Shown here piece by piece: positions 1 to 13,528 of a DNA stretch of 64,000 nt. The notes beneath the pieces are model-generated. The model had not been told where the DNA came from, searched no databases, and saw only the letters and a list, made by a program, of their open reading frames with translations. Position 1 is the stretch's first letter. Each line of letters starts with the position of its first letter. The stretch is from Pristionchus mayeri (taxonomy: Eukaryota > Nematoda > Chromadorea > Rhabditida > Neodiplogasteridae). The stretch lies in contig BTRK01000001.1 of NCBI GenBank assembly GCA_036245805.1, forward strand, positions 18,545,087 through 18,609,086. Reading direction: 5' to 3'. The translations under genes and the position numbers were made by a program.

Positions 1-98
1 TTGATGGTGGAAAGTCATCTCGTCTCTTCTAATCCAAATTTGTTAACAAATTCAAAAAAGTTTGTGATTTGCATTAGGGCAAATAAAATTCCCTGCAG

Positions 99-603
99 AT
101 CGCAACGTCGTTCCCATTCTGAGGCTCGCTGATCGATTCCAGATGGAGGTTAGATAAACAACATTTTGAATATCGATTTTCTCTAATATGGTTTTTCACA
201 GCACTTGATCACACAATCGGAGGAGCATCTCAAGTCGGAGAGATTCGAAATTTCTGAGAAATTGCTCCTGGCTGACCAGTATAGACTCACTGCTCTCAAG
301 GTTAGTCTCCACTTTATACTTTGGATACACAATTTAGCTAAAAATGTTAAAATCTCTGTCTAGGCATATTTGGGCATATCTGATGTTGAATATCTCTGGT
401 TCTTTGCAGAACCATTGCTTCGCTATTCTACAGCCCAGACGGTATGACCCCATAGAGAAACTGCGTCAGTGGAGAATTCTGAAGGTTCGTGCCTTATTTC
501 AAAGATATTTAGATATTCGGGGAAAAGTCGTAATTTTCAGTCATCTCCCGAGTTCGCCAATTTCTCTGATGAAATGAAGGCCGCTCTCGAATCTATCCAA
601 TGA
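99..603 (+). CDS. BTB-domain protein, BATH-like, 3' end only
   Basis: Four exons can be joined in phase: 99-148, 202-300, 410-484 and 541-603. They encode a peptide with the stretches NVVPILRLADRFQME, EKLLLADQYRLTALK and SSPEFANFSDEMKAALESI before the stop at 601-603. This resembles the second half of the BTB/POZ fold and the short tail of nematode MATH-BTB (BATH) proteins, which act as substrate adaptors for cullin-3 ubiquitin ligases. The MATH domain and the start of the BTB fold would lie left of the window edge, so the call of a full BATH protein is an inference from the C-terminal half. All introns are 50-110 bp with AG acceptors. Confidence 0.7.
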
Positions 604-1065
604 AGCCCTCTCGATAATATTATAATATGCATGTACATAAGTGTTGTTATTTCCGATTTCAAATGTACAAATATCGGTTTTCGTTTCCGTTCATTGTAAT
701 TTTCGTTCGAAGTGGGATAAAGATGTTCCTTGAATATTGCTTCTGTTAGATCTTGATAGGGTTCGCGACCTTGTTCGTGTTGGTTTATCGTTTTCGTTCA
801 ATTTTCATTTTATTGATATTTACGGATTTCCTTGTTCTGCATTAGGGTTGGCAAAACGAATCCAACGGCAAATCCGAGATAATTTCAATCCCACTTTCTC
901 GGACTCACCTGTTACCCGGACTCGCGCAAGTCCCAACTTTAAAATGGCGTAAGTTACACCGTGTTCGAGCAACTTTTTTGATAATTCCTTATAGATCTAT
1001 TGATATCGTGCTATATATAATATATTTATTTCATTCGCCCAAGTCACACCCCCCCCCGCATGATC
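604..1065. other. Intergenic, no gene seen
   Basis: This stretch follows the BTB gene stop. It holds AT-rich sequence and an unremarkable open frame at 737-952 without splice context or family resemblance. I see no convincing gene in it. Confidence 0.4.
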
Positions 1066-1067
1066 TA

Positions 1068-2522
1068 CAGTTGCGGACAAAAGTATAGCACCAAAATTCA
1101 AATGATCATAACTTCTTTCAAAATTAAGATAACGACTTACGGTTTGGAGCATTCGAGAGATACACCCCAGGACATTATCGGCATATGGATGATGTGCTGA
1201 AACCTAAATATCGCGGGTTACAAAATTTATTTTCCGGGAGATCTTTCGATTTGATTTTTTTAAACCTCAGCCGAACTGCGCTATGAAGCCAAATTCATTT
1301 TGGAGAGAGTACCTCCCCCGATGAGGTGAATCCACTATACAGCGTGTTTGGTGCTTCTCGATGAGAGTCGGGATATCGATTTTCCAAGACCTCACAAATT
1401 TTGTTTTTTGGCTATATCTTCGGAACAAATTGAGCTAAAGGGCCAAAATTTCGCAGGTATCTTTCTGTCGCGATGCAGCAACAATCTGCCAAGTTTCATA
1501 GCGAACGGACTGAAAATTGCAAAAAAACGAAAAATTTTGTTCACCAATGTTCAGCCACATGAAACCATCAAATCGGGTTGTGCGAAAAATCTAATTTCTT
1601 GTTACTTTATGCAGAAACTATTAGAGAACTGCTGTGCGAAATTGCGAGATCAGGCGTTTCTTTATACCCATTTTGCATGTGAATACTTGGCGAGAGTTAG
1701 AGTGGAGCGGTATGTTCAGAAGTAGTCGGACTCAACAATCTCATTATCCGAACATGATCATTTCAAGTCAAATGATCCCAATTCAACGATAAATGTTCAT
1801 AATTTGGTCTAAATATTCTAACATGTTGGTTTAGTGCAAATTTTGCAATGCTCTATTTTTCATCAAACCTCATGAACGCATTCCTTCCCCACTGACTCTC
1901 CCCGAGTATTCGCATGCAACATGGGTATAAAGAAACGCCTGATCTCGCAATTTCACACAGTAGTTCTCTAATAGTTTCTGCATAAAGTGACAAGAAATTA
2001 GATTTTTCGCATACCCAATTTGATGGTTTCATGTGGCTGAAAATTGGTTAACAATATTTTTCGATTTTTGCAATTTTAAGTCCGTTCGCTATAAAACTTG
2101 GCAGGTTGTTGCTCCATCGCGACAGAATGATACCTGCGAAATTTTGACCCTTTAGCTCAATTTGTTTCGAAGATATAGCCAAAAAACCAAATTTGTGAGG
2201 TCTCGGAAAATCGATATCCCGACTCTCATCGAGAAGCACCAAACACGCTGGATAGTGTATTCACATCATCGGGCGAAGTACTCTCTACAAAATGAATTTG
2301 GCTTCATAGCGCAGTTCGGCTGAGGTTTAAAAAAATCAAATCGAAAGATCTCCGGGAAAATAAATTTTGAAACCCGCGATATTTAGGTTTCAGCACATAA
2401 TCCATATGACGATAATGTCCTGGGGTGTATCTCTCGAATGCTCCAAACCGTAAGTCGTTATCTCAATTTTGAAAGAAGTTATGATCATTTTAACTTTGGT
2501 GCTAAACTTTTGTCCGCACCTG
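1068..2522. mobile_element. Foldback (long-inverted-repeat) Tc1/mariner-type non-autonomous element
   Basis: Arms of about 630 bp (1068-1700 and 1892-2522) are near-perfect reverse complements around a spacer of about 190 bp. The ends read CAGTTGCGGACAAAAGT and its complement and are flanked by TA (1066-1067 and 2523-2524), the target duplication of the Tc1/mariner superfamily. The same peptide frame, beginning MVLLDESRDIDFPRPHKF, appears once in each arm on opposite strands simply because the arms mirror each other. There is no transposase, so the element would need help in trans. Confidence 0.85.
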
Positions 2523-2524
2523 TA

Positions 2525-3906
2525 TACGGTGTAGATTAGGGATGGTAAAACGGCGCTCTGTCTGACTGTTGAGACTGCGCGTGAAAGGAGGAGAGCACAC
2601 ACCGATTTGCCATCACTAGAGTGGACATTCATCCGCCCAATACAGGAGATAGGAATTGTCGGATCCTTTTCCCGTCAGATCCCCTTCATTTCATTTTCTC
2701 ACTTACCAAGAATTCATGAAGTGGACATGAGCGAAGATAGTGAAGTTAGGTGCTGATGCAGAGGAGTAGACCTGGAATGGTAAAAAATTTATCGATCTCT
2801 AATTTCGAAATGCTCTTTCATCGGCCAGAGGAAGCGAGAGCTTTGCGAAATGAGAGATCGACAATTTTTTTGCACTTCCCAGGAGTATGTATACTGATTT
2901 GAGAGTTGTTCCTTCACGCAGCCTCTGAGGCAGTTCGAAGTTCAAATTATATGTAGTCCTCGGTTGTCCTGTTACTGGAATCCTACATGCCAAGAATACT
3001 ATAGAATAGTTCAATTCGCGAGAGCGACATTACTAGAAGTTCTCTCATATTATGGCGGCCGTGCGGATATTGTTCCTATTTCTGGATCGAATTCTCTTTT
3101 ATTTTTAAACCGCTAGCACTAAGCGCTCCGCCAGACCTTTTATCTGTTTCTAAGAATTTGTGTTTTTCACGACCCGAAAGCTGTCGTCATGGTCCAGAGA
3201 CGGCTTCGTTGTTGTTCATTCTCTCTCCATTTTTCGCTCTCTCACGTCTACCGCTTTCCGTCAGACTTTTCCATCAGTTTCTAAGAATTGTTGTGTTGTT
3301 TTTCTCGTTCAGAATGAGATGTCGTCATGGCCCAGAAACTGCTTCGTTGTTGTTCATTCTCCTAGAGCTCTCTCTCCATTCCACGTGTTATCTCGTTTTC
3401 TCCAACTCTGAAGAGAAGGAGTGAAAGGATATATTCGCTTCTCAGTAGTTGCGACGACACACACAATTCATAGGGAAGAAGGGAGGAGGGGAGTCCCTCT
3501 TTCCTTCTCCAGTCCGAGAGACGAGGGAACAGGCCATGAGAGGAGAGTCTCTATGGGGGAGGGAGGGCTTTCCATCTGAACTGCTTCTTCCACCTCTTTC
3601 CGCTATTTCTTCCCTTCTTTACTGGCCAAAGAGCTGCCCACTTTCCGGAAATCCTCCTTCCCCTAGCCCCAATACACATGGTAAGTCCCTCTGTGCTGAA
3701 TTGGCCGGATTCGTAATGTTTCGGGGAATGCATGAGAAGCAAAGCCGGGAAAACAACGGAAATTGAAGCCTAAAGGCACTAGCCTTTCGCCTTGTTTGTC
3801 CCTGCGTTGCCATTGGATTCCGAGCGGCGTGAGTGCGAGAGAAAGAGAGATTGAGAGTGAGGGAACTCAAGCCTGACTCATTGACGCCCTCCCTCACTTT
3901 GCCGCT
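2525..3906. other. Intergenic stretch with low-complexity DNA
   Basis: This region lies between the foldback element and the zinc-finger gene. It holds CT-rich stretches and a direct repeat at 3107-3385 (listed separately). Open frames on both strands around 3450-3960 overlap each other and show neither splice signals nor recognisable domains, so I assign no gene. Confidence 0.4.
3107..3385. repeat. Imperfect tandem duplication, two units of about 135 bp
   Basis: Two adjacent copies share, in the same order, a CGCTnnnCGnCAGAC-type start, TTTCTAAGAATT, GTCGTCATGG, CCAGA and GCTTCGTTGTTGTTCATTCT, then CTCTCTCC. The overlapping frames at 3158-3424 reflect this duplication rather than a protein. 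Confidence 0.6.
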
Positions 3907-5722
<1,816 letters not shown>

Positions 5723-6103
5723 GAAGACAGATAAAGAAAGGCTGATCCTTCCCTAATGATTCTTGATAATTACTGCTTTATATGCCTGTAATATTCTCCA
5801 CTTCTCTGTAGTTCCTTACAATAAATGAATTTCTTGAAACTGTAACGTAAAAAAGAAGTGCACCAGCGATTGCATAATATATCGTGATGGAAGAACATTG
5901 AAGTGCCAATTCGAAACACATCTTGTGACTAAGGACAGAATCGATAGTGCTGTTCTGTATGCGTGAGTTAGAAATTAACATCAGTCCCTAGAGTCTTCAT
6001 CAAACTAGACGAGGCATCAGTCAAGAGAACCGGATGATGACAAAGGATAGAGGAGAAATAGTGAGAAGATGTTCAATTAGTATTGCTTCTCTTCTCGTCA
6101 GAT
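5723..6103. other. Short intergenic gap
   Basis: The gap lies between the zinc-finger stop and the first receptor start. It contains only AT-rich sequence and an unsupported minus-strand frame (5778-5981). Confidence 0.4.
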
Positions 6104-7702
6104 ATGAGTAAAGACGTTCCCTTCGTTGTCGACCAGATATTTCTAGCGCTTTTCATCGAGTTTTTTGTGAGTGTTCTCATTTTTTGATTTTTAAAAGGGC
6201 GACAGAGTGCCCTCTCATTCCTCATTGCGCTCTCCGAGCAGTGCGGGTTTGCTGTGAATTTTCCTTTAACATTGCCTACTAAACTCAATTCTTTAGGCAT
6301 CGCTCGTTGGTCTCATTACGAATGGGATTGCTTTGACGATAGTTAGAAGAGTGAAGCGACTCAGAAACTCGTACTTTCTCACTTTTGTGTACCTTTTTGA
6401 AGCCCAAGTTCAGATTCGGTTTATTCTGCACCTTTCTCGTTATTGGCAATCTATGCGTAATCATCCTCAAACTTGTCTGGGTGTCCCTCCCTCAATCGAG
6501 AGTGCCCCACAATGAATCGACCTTGGCGAAGGCTTTTGGAGAGGTTTTTTGATTCGAACGTTTCTTTAATTTTTCATTCGGATAATGCAGGTGGGTGTAT
6601 TTTTGTGGTACATCTCGATGAAAATGCACGTAGCCATTTCCATCGATCGATTTTTCAACATTGTCTTCCCTTCGAAGGACGAGAATTTGATCAGAACCAA
6701 AATTCTGGGCGGAATTCTCCTGGGAATCGCCATTGTGCAGATTTCCCTTTTCCACTTATGTCAGTCTTATTTTACTAATAAAATTAGAATAATATATTCT
6801 TAAAGATCCCGGCGCATACTTTTCTTACGACATTGCCGATCTCAGTTGGCATTTTCGTGGATCGGAATGGGGGAAAAGATATGGAATGTATGAAATGCGA
6901 TTATTTTCTGCTAAATATTAATCACTATTCAGTGTCGTTGACTACTACTTCTCAATATTCGAAATGACATTTATCTTCATAGTCGACGGGATTACTCTGA
7001 GCAAACTTCGTAAGTTCGCTAGCAAGGTTTGACACTCAGCAAACGTTTATCCATCAAATGTTATTTTTTCAGAATTTCGAACTCGACGAAAAGCGCAAGA
7101 AGAATGAAGGACGACTGCTTATCCAAGTAACAGTTACAACTTTTCGAAAATACTAATTCCAATTCAGAGCATTCTGCAAAGCGTACCATACATGCTGTTG
7201 CTCGTGGTTTATTTTGAGGTAATGTACATCTATTTTTTGCCTGTGTCATTGTGACCTTATCGTCTTGATATTCCCCATGCTTGTTGTGAACATACGAGCA
7301 GAAAATGTCTTGAATCAATATTTCTAAATGCAGGTGACCACTTGGATGCAATCGACATTCTGCATTTTCCTAGCGACAACTCTCAGCTGGCAGGGATGCA
7401 CCACTCTCGACGGGTACTGTGAGAATAGAAAGAGTAGTCCGTGGTGTGGTGGGCGAGATTTAGTACTGTTGTTTCTAAGTATACGGGGAACATATTTCCT
7501 CCGCGTTCCGCGTATATTTAGAAACAAATGTACTAAATCTCGCCCACCACACCACGGACTACGCTTTCTATTCTCACAGTAAGTGAGAATATCTTTTCTT
7601 CCCCAGTTTGATTTTACTTTTTCCAGTCTCTTCATCATAATCTTCCACGGGAAGAAGCTCCTCAAGCGACGGACTCCCAACGTTGCCGTGACTCCTCACT
7701 GA
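6104..7702 (+). CDS. srx-like 7TM chemoreceptor, copy 1 (about 290 aa)
   Basis: Ten exons join in phase: 6104-6166, 6297-6370, 6414-6543, 6591-6759, 6806-6887, 6933-7026, 7073-7126, 7168-7218, 7334-7413, 7627-7702. Hydrophobic segments are spread along the whole length. Features typical of nematode 7TM_GPCR_Srx proteins are a TM1 with GLITNG, the loop KRLRNSFG into TM2, a DRF triplet after TM3 (ISIDRFFNIVFPSK) and KKNEGRLLIQ before TM6. These receptors are chemosensory in nematodes; the ligand is unknown. The next gene is a tandem copy with the same exon pattern. The last intron (7414-7626) is enlarged by a MITE sitting exactly at the donor. Srx versus a neighbouring serpentine family is a by-eye call. 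Confidence 0.8.
7417..7579. mobile_element. Palindromic MITE in the last intron of receptor copy 1
   Basis: A 163-bp near-perfect palindrome begins CTGTGAGAATAGAAAG, ends with its complement, and is flanked by TA (7415-7416 and 7580-7581). It carries no coding capacity. It splits the donor of the host intron: the sequence to its right, TAAGTGAG, looks like the rest of the ancestral GTAAGTGAG donor, while the duplicated TA leaves a new GTACTG donor at 7414. Confidence 0.85.
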
Positions 7703-7902
7703 TTCTATCAACTATACTTCTGAAATATACTATCAATTTTCCATGTTCACCTTCTCCCCAAATCGTTCTTTGAATGAATAAAATGCCAATCTCGAGTTGA
7801 CTCTGAAAATATGGTAGACTAAAAGGGGAGGTTAGGATGAAAAAAACAGAGCGATGAACGATTCCCACTTAGTATTATTCTCCCCTCATAGTCTCCCCAG
7901 AG

Positions 7903-9206
7903 ATGGTCGATGATGTGCCCCTTGTGATAGGCGAGCTATTTCTCGCCTTATTCATCGAATTTTTCGTGAGTTTTATCGATTTACAAGCGAAATTCTCTTT
8001 CATTTCGCAGACTTCTCTCATTTGTCTCCTCACTAACAGCCTCGCACTCATGGTAGTTCGTCGAGTGAAACGACTGAGAAATTCGTGAGATTCTAAATTC
8101 ATGTAAACTTAAACTTTAAATGCGGGATATTAGATTCGGAATGTTCTGCACGGTTCTCATTATCGGCAATCTTTGCGTTATTCTCATTAAATTACTGTGG
8201 ATCTGCCTTCCTCAATCGAGGAAACCTCATAATGATTCACTCACAGCTAAGGCTGTTGGCGAGGTATGTTTTAGCTGAATTTAATCAGACAAAAAACGAT
8301 AAAAATCAATTCAGATCACACTGTTCCTGTGGTTTATCTCCATAAAAACGCACGTTGCCATTTCTCTCGACCGATTCTTCAACATTGTGTTCCCTTCGAA
8401 GGAAGAAAATCGGAAAAGGGCAAGAATCTTGAGTGCGATATTACTTTCTATCGCAATTCTTCAAATTTCAATGCTGCACTATCGTAAGATTTTGCAAAAT
8501 GTCTAAATCTTTTTTCCCGATTTTCAGAATCGGGAGCGTATTTCGCTTATGACATCGATGACCACAGCTGGAATTATCGAGGATCGGAGTGGGCAGAGAC
8601 GTACGGAATGTAAGTTAAAGTCATAACAAATGTAGCTTAAATTACCTTAAATTCAGATTCTTTGACGAGGCCTTCTGCATTTCGGAATTATCGTTGGTGT
8701 TCTGCATCGATTGTGTGACATTGAGCAAACTGCGAAAGTTTGCAAGCAAGGTTTGTCAGTGCCTTTCGATTTCATTCGAATTCGATGAGATGACCTATCA
8801 AACATGGAATTCACAGAACTCAGACCTCGATGATAAGCGAAAGAAGAACGAAGGAAGACTCCTGATTCAGGTTCAATTTTCAATCGATAATCTTGTGTAT
8901 CCTCGAGTTCAGAGTATTCTCCAGAGCGTGCCGTATATGATACTGGAGGCAGTGTATTTCGAGGTAGCATCAATGACTAGGTTAGATTAAATTATGTTGT
9001 ATCTTAGGTAACATCCCGAATGGAGTCACCATTCGGCATTTTCCTGGCATCTTCTCTCAGTTGGCAAGCGTGTACCGCATTTGACGGGTAATGGTCTTTG
9101 ATCTTTTGAGTTTTTAAACTTAGATTTTAGGCTTTTCATCATCATATTCCATGGGAAGAAATTGCTCAAGAGACATACTGCACATGCAGCTGCTGTAGTC
9201 CATTGA
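7903..9206 (+). CDS. srx-like 7TM chemoreceptor, copy 2
   Basis: This is the tandem paralogue of the preceding gene, starting 200 bp after its stop. Exons follow the same pattern, beginning 7903-7965 and 8011-8084 and ending 9131-9206. Shared blocks include RRVKRLRNS, SFGMFCTVLIIGNLCVI, ISLDRFFNIVFPSK, TLSKLRKFASK and KRKKNEGRLLIQ. The final exon reads DGLFIIIFHGKKLLKR as in copy 1. The last intron here is only about 45 bp with donor GTAATG, which gives the ancestral size for the intron that the MITE has enlarged in copy 1. Expected location is the plasma membrane of sensory neurons (known for the family, inferred here). Confidence 0.8.
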
Positions 9207-10191
9207 TCATTTCATGAATAATCATTGCTTGACATTTTCACTTGTGATATGCTCAGAATCGTGTTGAGAATAATGATCGAAGAGGGCTTCATACGTCACT
9301 AGAGTGGGATTCTCGCAAAGAGTCACACCAATCTATGAAATGGTTTGCACAGTAGTGTGATATGCCCTGCAAGCCACAAATAAGCACGAAGTCTAAACCG
9401 CCGGCTCAAATTCCATTGCTCTCCACGAATCTCTTATCCTCTTCTCAGACTGCTCAGTTAGGGAATGATGAATGACAAAAAAATAACACATTAAACGACT
9501 TGAGGCTATTGGGGAACAGTTTTGTAGTGGTTAGAGCATCAGTATCATGATCGGAAGGTCGTTGGCTCGATTCCTCCCGCCTCCATTGATTGATGTTTTT
9601 GAACTCCTCTGGCATGTAAGATTCCAATATTACTGTCTCTCCATTCCGAGGTGTCGCTCTAACACATGCAAGAGAGAAGGCAGACAGGAAAGATTAATCA
9701 TTCGAGCCCTGGATGATGAAAGCTTCAATAAGGGTGACTCATGGGACGAATCATTTCATTGAACGCCGCTCTTCCAATTATTTTAGCCAAATTTTTTAAA
9801 ATTTTAGATCCGCATAGAAATGCATTCTTCTCACTTCTTATTTCTTCTCACTTCTATATTCATACATTCGATTAGTCTTTTTTCCTTTGCATATGACAGA
9901 TTTTTCTTCATAGGCAATGCAAACTTGGCTTGAATCTTAAATCTGGCTTGAATCTTAAATTTGAACCCTGCGCTTAATGACGTTTTAGTGAAAATTTGCA
10001 ACGCTGACCCTGCAAACCACAAAGGCTTTGATAAGAATCCATTGGTTCCAAACGCAACAGAAAGTGCATTCACTGAAACGTCAACCTTCCCGGTTTCGTA
10101 GTGAATTTTCGTATCGCAATGGCAATAAATGGCACTATTTAAAGGGATGATTTCAAGCTCTATTTCAGTGGAAGCACTCTCTGGTTCAAGA
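9207..10191. other. Intergenic, with a tRNA-like remnant
   Basis: No gene recognised. It holds the tRNA-like segment described separately and an AT-rich stretch with a short direct repeat (TTGAATCTTAAAT twice, 9938-9962). A GCACTATTTAAAGGG box lies about 60 bp upstream of the UGT start and could be its core promoter. Confidence 0.4.
9523..9590 (+). repeat. tRNA-like sequence (decayed tRNA or tRNA-derived SINE head)
   Basis: Box A-like TAGTGGTTAGAGC is followed at the expected distance by a box B-like GGCTCGATTCC, with CAT in the anticodon position. The anticodon, T and acceptor stems do not pair well, so this is more likely a tRNA pseudogene or a SINE head than a working tRNA. Confidence 0.4.
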
Positions 10192-13100
10192 ATGCAAGTT
10201 CACATCTCGACACTCTTCCTGGCCCTTTTCTCATTACAGACGGTCGCAAGTTTCAAGTAAGATATCGTTTTGAAGAATTTACTAGACCTCCCATTTCAGG
10301 TTTCTCGTTTACATTCCTCTACGGAGTCGAAGTGGCGTCAATTTTTTGGGAAAATTGACAGAAGTTTTCGTAGACGCAGGCCATAACGTGGTTCGAGTTT
10401 TAATCTATAATCCACTCTGAATTACTCTTGAATCTTTTTCAGACAATATTAGCTCCTGTCATTGACACAACTATTACTAGCGTAGGCACTGATATTATTC
10501 AGAATGTAAGCCAAATTATCGATTTTTCAAAAGAAAATATTTATTTCAGGTGATTAAAATCCCAGCTTGTACATCGTCTAAAGTGTTCTCGAGGGCTGGA
10601 GAAGATTCGATTTCATCTCAGTTCTGGACTTCAAAATCGATCATTGGGACACTTCAGGTATGTATTTGATGAAAGTAATAAGAAAACAAAGTGAATTTAT
10701 CAGAGAATCAACAACCATTTCGATGCAAGTGTCAATCAGTGCAATGGTGAGCATTATTTTTATTATTATGAATTTTTCAATCCTATTTTTGCATTCTAAA
10801 TCGATATATTTACAGCCACGCTCAACCACCCAGGTCTTCTTTCTTATCTGAAAAGCGAGAAATTCGATGCAGCTATTACGGATCCTTACGATCTGTGTGG
10901 TTATGGTATCTTTCTTCATCCAATGATCAATTATTGTAGTGATATCAGGAATCTTCCGGCATATCGGAGTTGAGAAATTCGCAGCAGCTTTTCCAGTAGC
11001 TTCTTCCGAAGGATCTTTCGACTACACTGGTCTTGCTTCCTTCCCCAGTTATGTTCCTGGTACATACTGAATAAAAATATTCTCCCCAAAAGGTATTATT
11101 TAGGTGTAATGATGGGGTTCACAGAGAAGATGACATTTATTCAACGATTAATTAACACGATTTCACTCGCGATCGGAAAGTGCTTCATTCCTTATCAAAT
11201 CAGAGCGGCCGAGGGCGTTTTACGAGCCAACTTTGGCACACATTTTCCCGGATATCGCGAGCTGATGAGCTCCACATCTCTCTGGTTCTTCAATGCCGAA
11301 CCACTCATCGAATTTCCTCGTCCTAAATCGGATAAAGAGATCGATATCGGAGGGAATAGTGCGAATGCTGGTTACTATTCACTGAGCGAGGTAATCGATC
11401 CTTCATGGTGCTTAGACATAGTGAAAAATCTCAGGAATGGGAAGAAATCCTCGATCTCCGTCCCAAAACAGTTCTCATCTCATTCGGATCCGTCGTGAAG
11501 AGTTCTTTGATGCCTGATAATTTCAAGCGAAGTCTACGACAACTTTTCTTGTGAGTCGACAGCTTCGATAACTCATTACTTACTTAGATACTTAGATACT
11601 TAGAAGATCCATCTTCAACGGCCGGTGCCGCGTGGATCACAATTCCGCCAGTCTTCTCTATCGCGCGCGCGCGTAGTCCAATGACGGTAGGGGGCTCTCG
11701 AAGCTGAAGATCTCGTCGATCGTCCGGTAGCGTAGGGCATCTTGGCATACTCCTCGATCGAGTCTCTCCATCGAGCAGGCGGTCTCCCCGGTGGGCGAAT
11801 GAGTTCACTGAGTGACCCTTGTTGACCATCTGTCGTCGTCTCTTCTCAGAACGTGGCCCGCCCATCTATGCTTCGATCTCCTGACGTATTCCACTGGGTC
11901 GGTAAGGAGGGAGAGGCGGCGGATGTCTTCACTGCTTTGCTTCGATTGCCTCATCACGTGCAGGCTTGTACCGATGAGTGACCGCTCCAACGCTCGATGT
12001 GTTGTCTGGATGAAGGTGATGACAGTCTTCGTGAGAGGCCAGGTTTCCGCAGCGTAGCAGAGGGCAGGTAGAACATGCGAATCGAAGAGGGAGGCTCGCA
12101 GCTTCGCGTCTTGCAGTTGTGACGTTACTTCTCGGATGCTTCCAAGTGCGGCCCAAGCTGCTCGCTTTCTCCTCATAAGTTCCGTCCGGATGGACCCGTC
12201 GCCTCTTAGCTCTCGTCCAAGGTACACGTATGCATCAGTCTCCTCGAGAGGGTCGCCGTGAAGGGAGATGACCGGGCCGGGGCACCATGCGTTCCTCATC
12301 AGCTGGGTCTTCTTTCTGTTGATAGTGAGGCCAATCTTCTGTCCAGAATCCGCCAGTTCGCTCAGCATCCTCTCCAGAGTAGCCGTATCGGTCCCTATCA
12401 ACACGATATCATCGGCGAATCGTAGATTGGAGATTCGTTTCCCATCGATGACGACGCCGTCATCGCTCCAATCGAGATCCTTCATGCAGTCCTGCAGGGC
12501 TGCCGTGAACAACTTGGGGGAGATAGTGTCTCCTTGGCGCACTCCCTTGCCGATGGGGATGCGAACTGGGCGGTCGAAAGGCTTCATCTCGGTGTAGCAA
12601 CCAGTGTTCAGCGACTCAAGCCACTGTACATAGGAAGGGTCGACTCCTGATCGCGTGAGGGCATTCAGCACGGCGGGCACTTCCACACTGTCGAAAGCCT
12701 TGCAGTAATCGACAAAGACGAGACCGAGTGGAAGGTGGAATTCTCGGTGGTGTTCGATGCGTGTGGATATGATCCACACATCCGAATCGGCGACGGAATC
12801 CCGCTTGCTCCACCGGCTGAGCATCGTCCAACGTCCTCTCCATACGTCCTCTCCACCACTGCCGGAGTCCCGCTCATTCTCGTGCCCCTCAATGGAGATC
12901 AGAAGAGAAATGCGGCTGTGAGTAGACTTGCCGTTGCTCATTTTCGGTTGGCAATTTTGCTGATAGTTTGATGAGCTGTCCACTGCATGAACTTTCATGA
13001 ACTTCCTATCCAGGTCATAACTCGGATCGGCACTGGCGTCGTCGTAAATAAGGAGGCACTAGCGAGCACCGATCTACTATCTCGATCGCTTAGAGAGGCC

Positions 13101-13528
13101 CTCTTCACTGATAAGTAAGCACCAGTTGTAATGCTCAATTCGAGGTGTGGAATGCAAACTCGATTCTAAAGTTTACAATTATTTCTCGTAATTGAACTGG
13201 TTCTTAGAGAATGTGTAAAATGCAGATTACTCGAATTACAAACTCTATTCGATTCAGATATCGAAATAATGCCCGGGAAATCGCTGAGATGATTCGTAGT
13301 CGTCCCTTTACTCCGAGAGAGATATTCGTTCGAAACATGGAATTCCTGGCTCGATTCGGTCCTCTTCGAATGCTCGATCACTACGGGAGAGAACTCAACT
13401 TCATCCAGTTCTATCTCATCGATGTTTTCGCTTTCATCGCAATTTCCCTGCTTTTCTCATTGTTTATTATTTACAAATCACTCACGATGTTTTGTTGCTT
13501 CTCATTGAGAAAGGTCAAAGTAGATTAG
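10192..13528 (+). pseudogene. UDP-glucuronosyltransferase gene disrupted by a LINE
   Basis: Upstream exons encode a signal peptide (MQVHISTLFLALFSLQTVAS) and a typical nematode UGT N-half with NFLGKLTEVFVDAGHNV, DAAITDPYDLCGYG and LISFGSVVKSS. Downstream exons encode the end of the sugar-donor domain (TAGVPLILVPLNGDQKRNAA, RIGTGVVVNKEAL) and a C-terminal membrane anchor followed by a short basic tail (RKVKVD), stop at 13526-13528. Between them a minus-strand RTE fragment occupies about 11575-12848. The roughly 60 residues that should carry the donor-binding W-x-P-Q and THGG motifs are absent, so the active domain is incomplete. UGTs conjugate lipophilic compounds in the ER lumen; this copy is probably inactive. 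Exon structure otherwise looks sound, so the damage may be recent, or an assembly error is possible. Confidence 0.75.
11575..12848 (-). mobile_element. 5'-truncated RTE-clade LINE fragment (reverse transcriptase)
   Basis: The minus strand encodes LVFVDYCKAFDSVE, KGVRQGDTISPKLFTAALQ and LRFADDIVLIG, the RT motifs of RTE-type non-LTR elements. It continues through the C-terminal RHRWAGHVLRRDDDRW-like block (here KHRWAGHVLRRDDDRW). The 3' end carries tandem TACTTAGA repeats (about 11578-11602), the short microsatellite tail usual for this clade. The 5' part (EQAGFRRRFGCVDHIHT) is in another frame, so there is at least one frameshift, and everything upstream of the RT core, including the endonuclease, is missing. 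The long open frame to 12998 reads into antisense UGT exon. Confidence 0.85.

Noticed and set aside
1348..2242. Similar protein frames on opposite strands (MVLLDESRDIDFPRP...)
   Set aside because: They are the two arms of the foldback element read in opposite directions; no domain and no independent support.
12850..12998. N-terminal extension of the RTE reverse transcriptase frame
   Set aside because: This part is antisense to a UGT exon encoding VPLILVPLNGDQKRNA, so it belongs to the host gene, not to the LINE.
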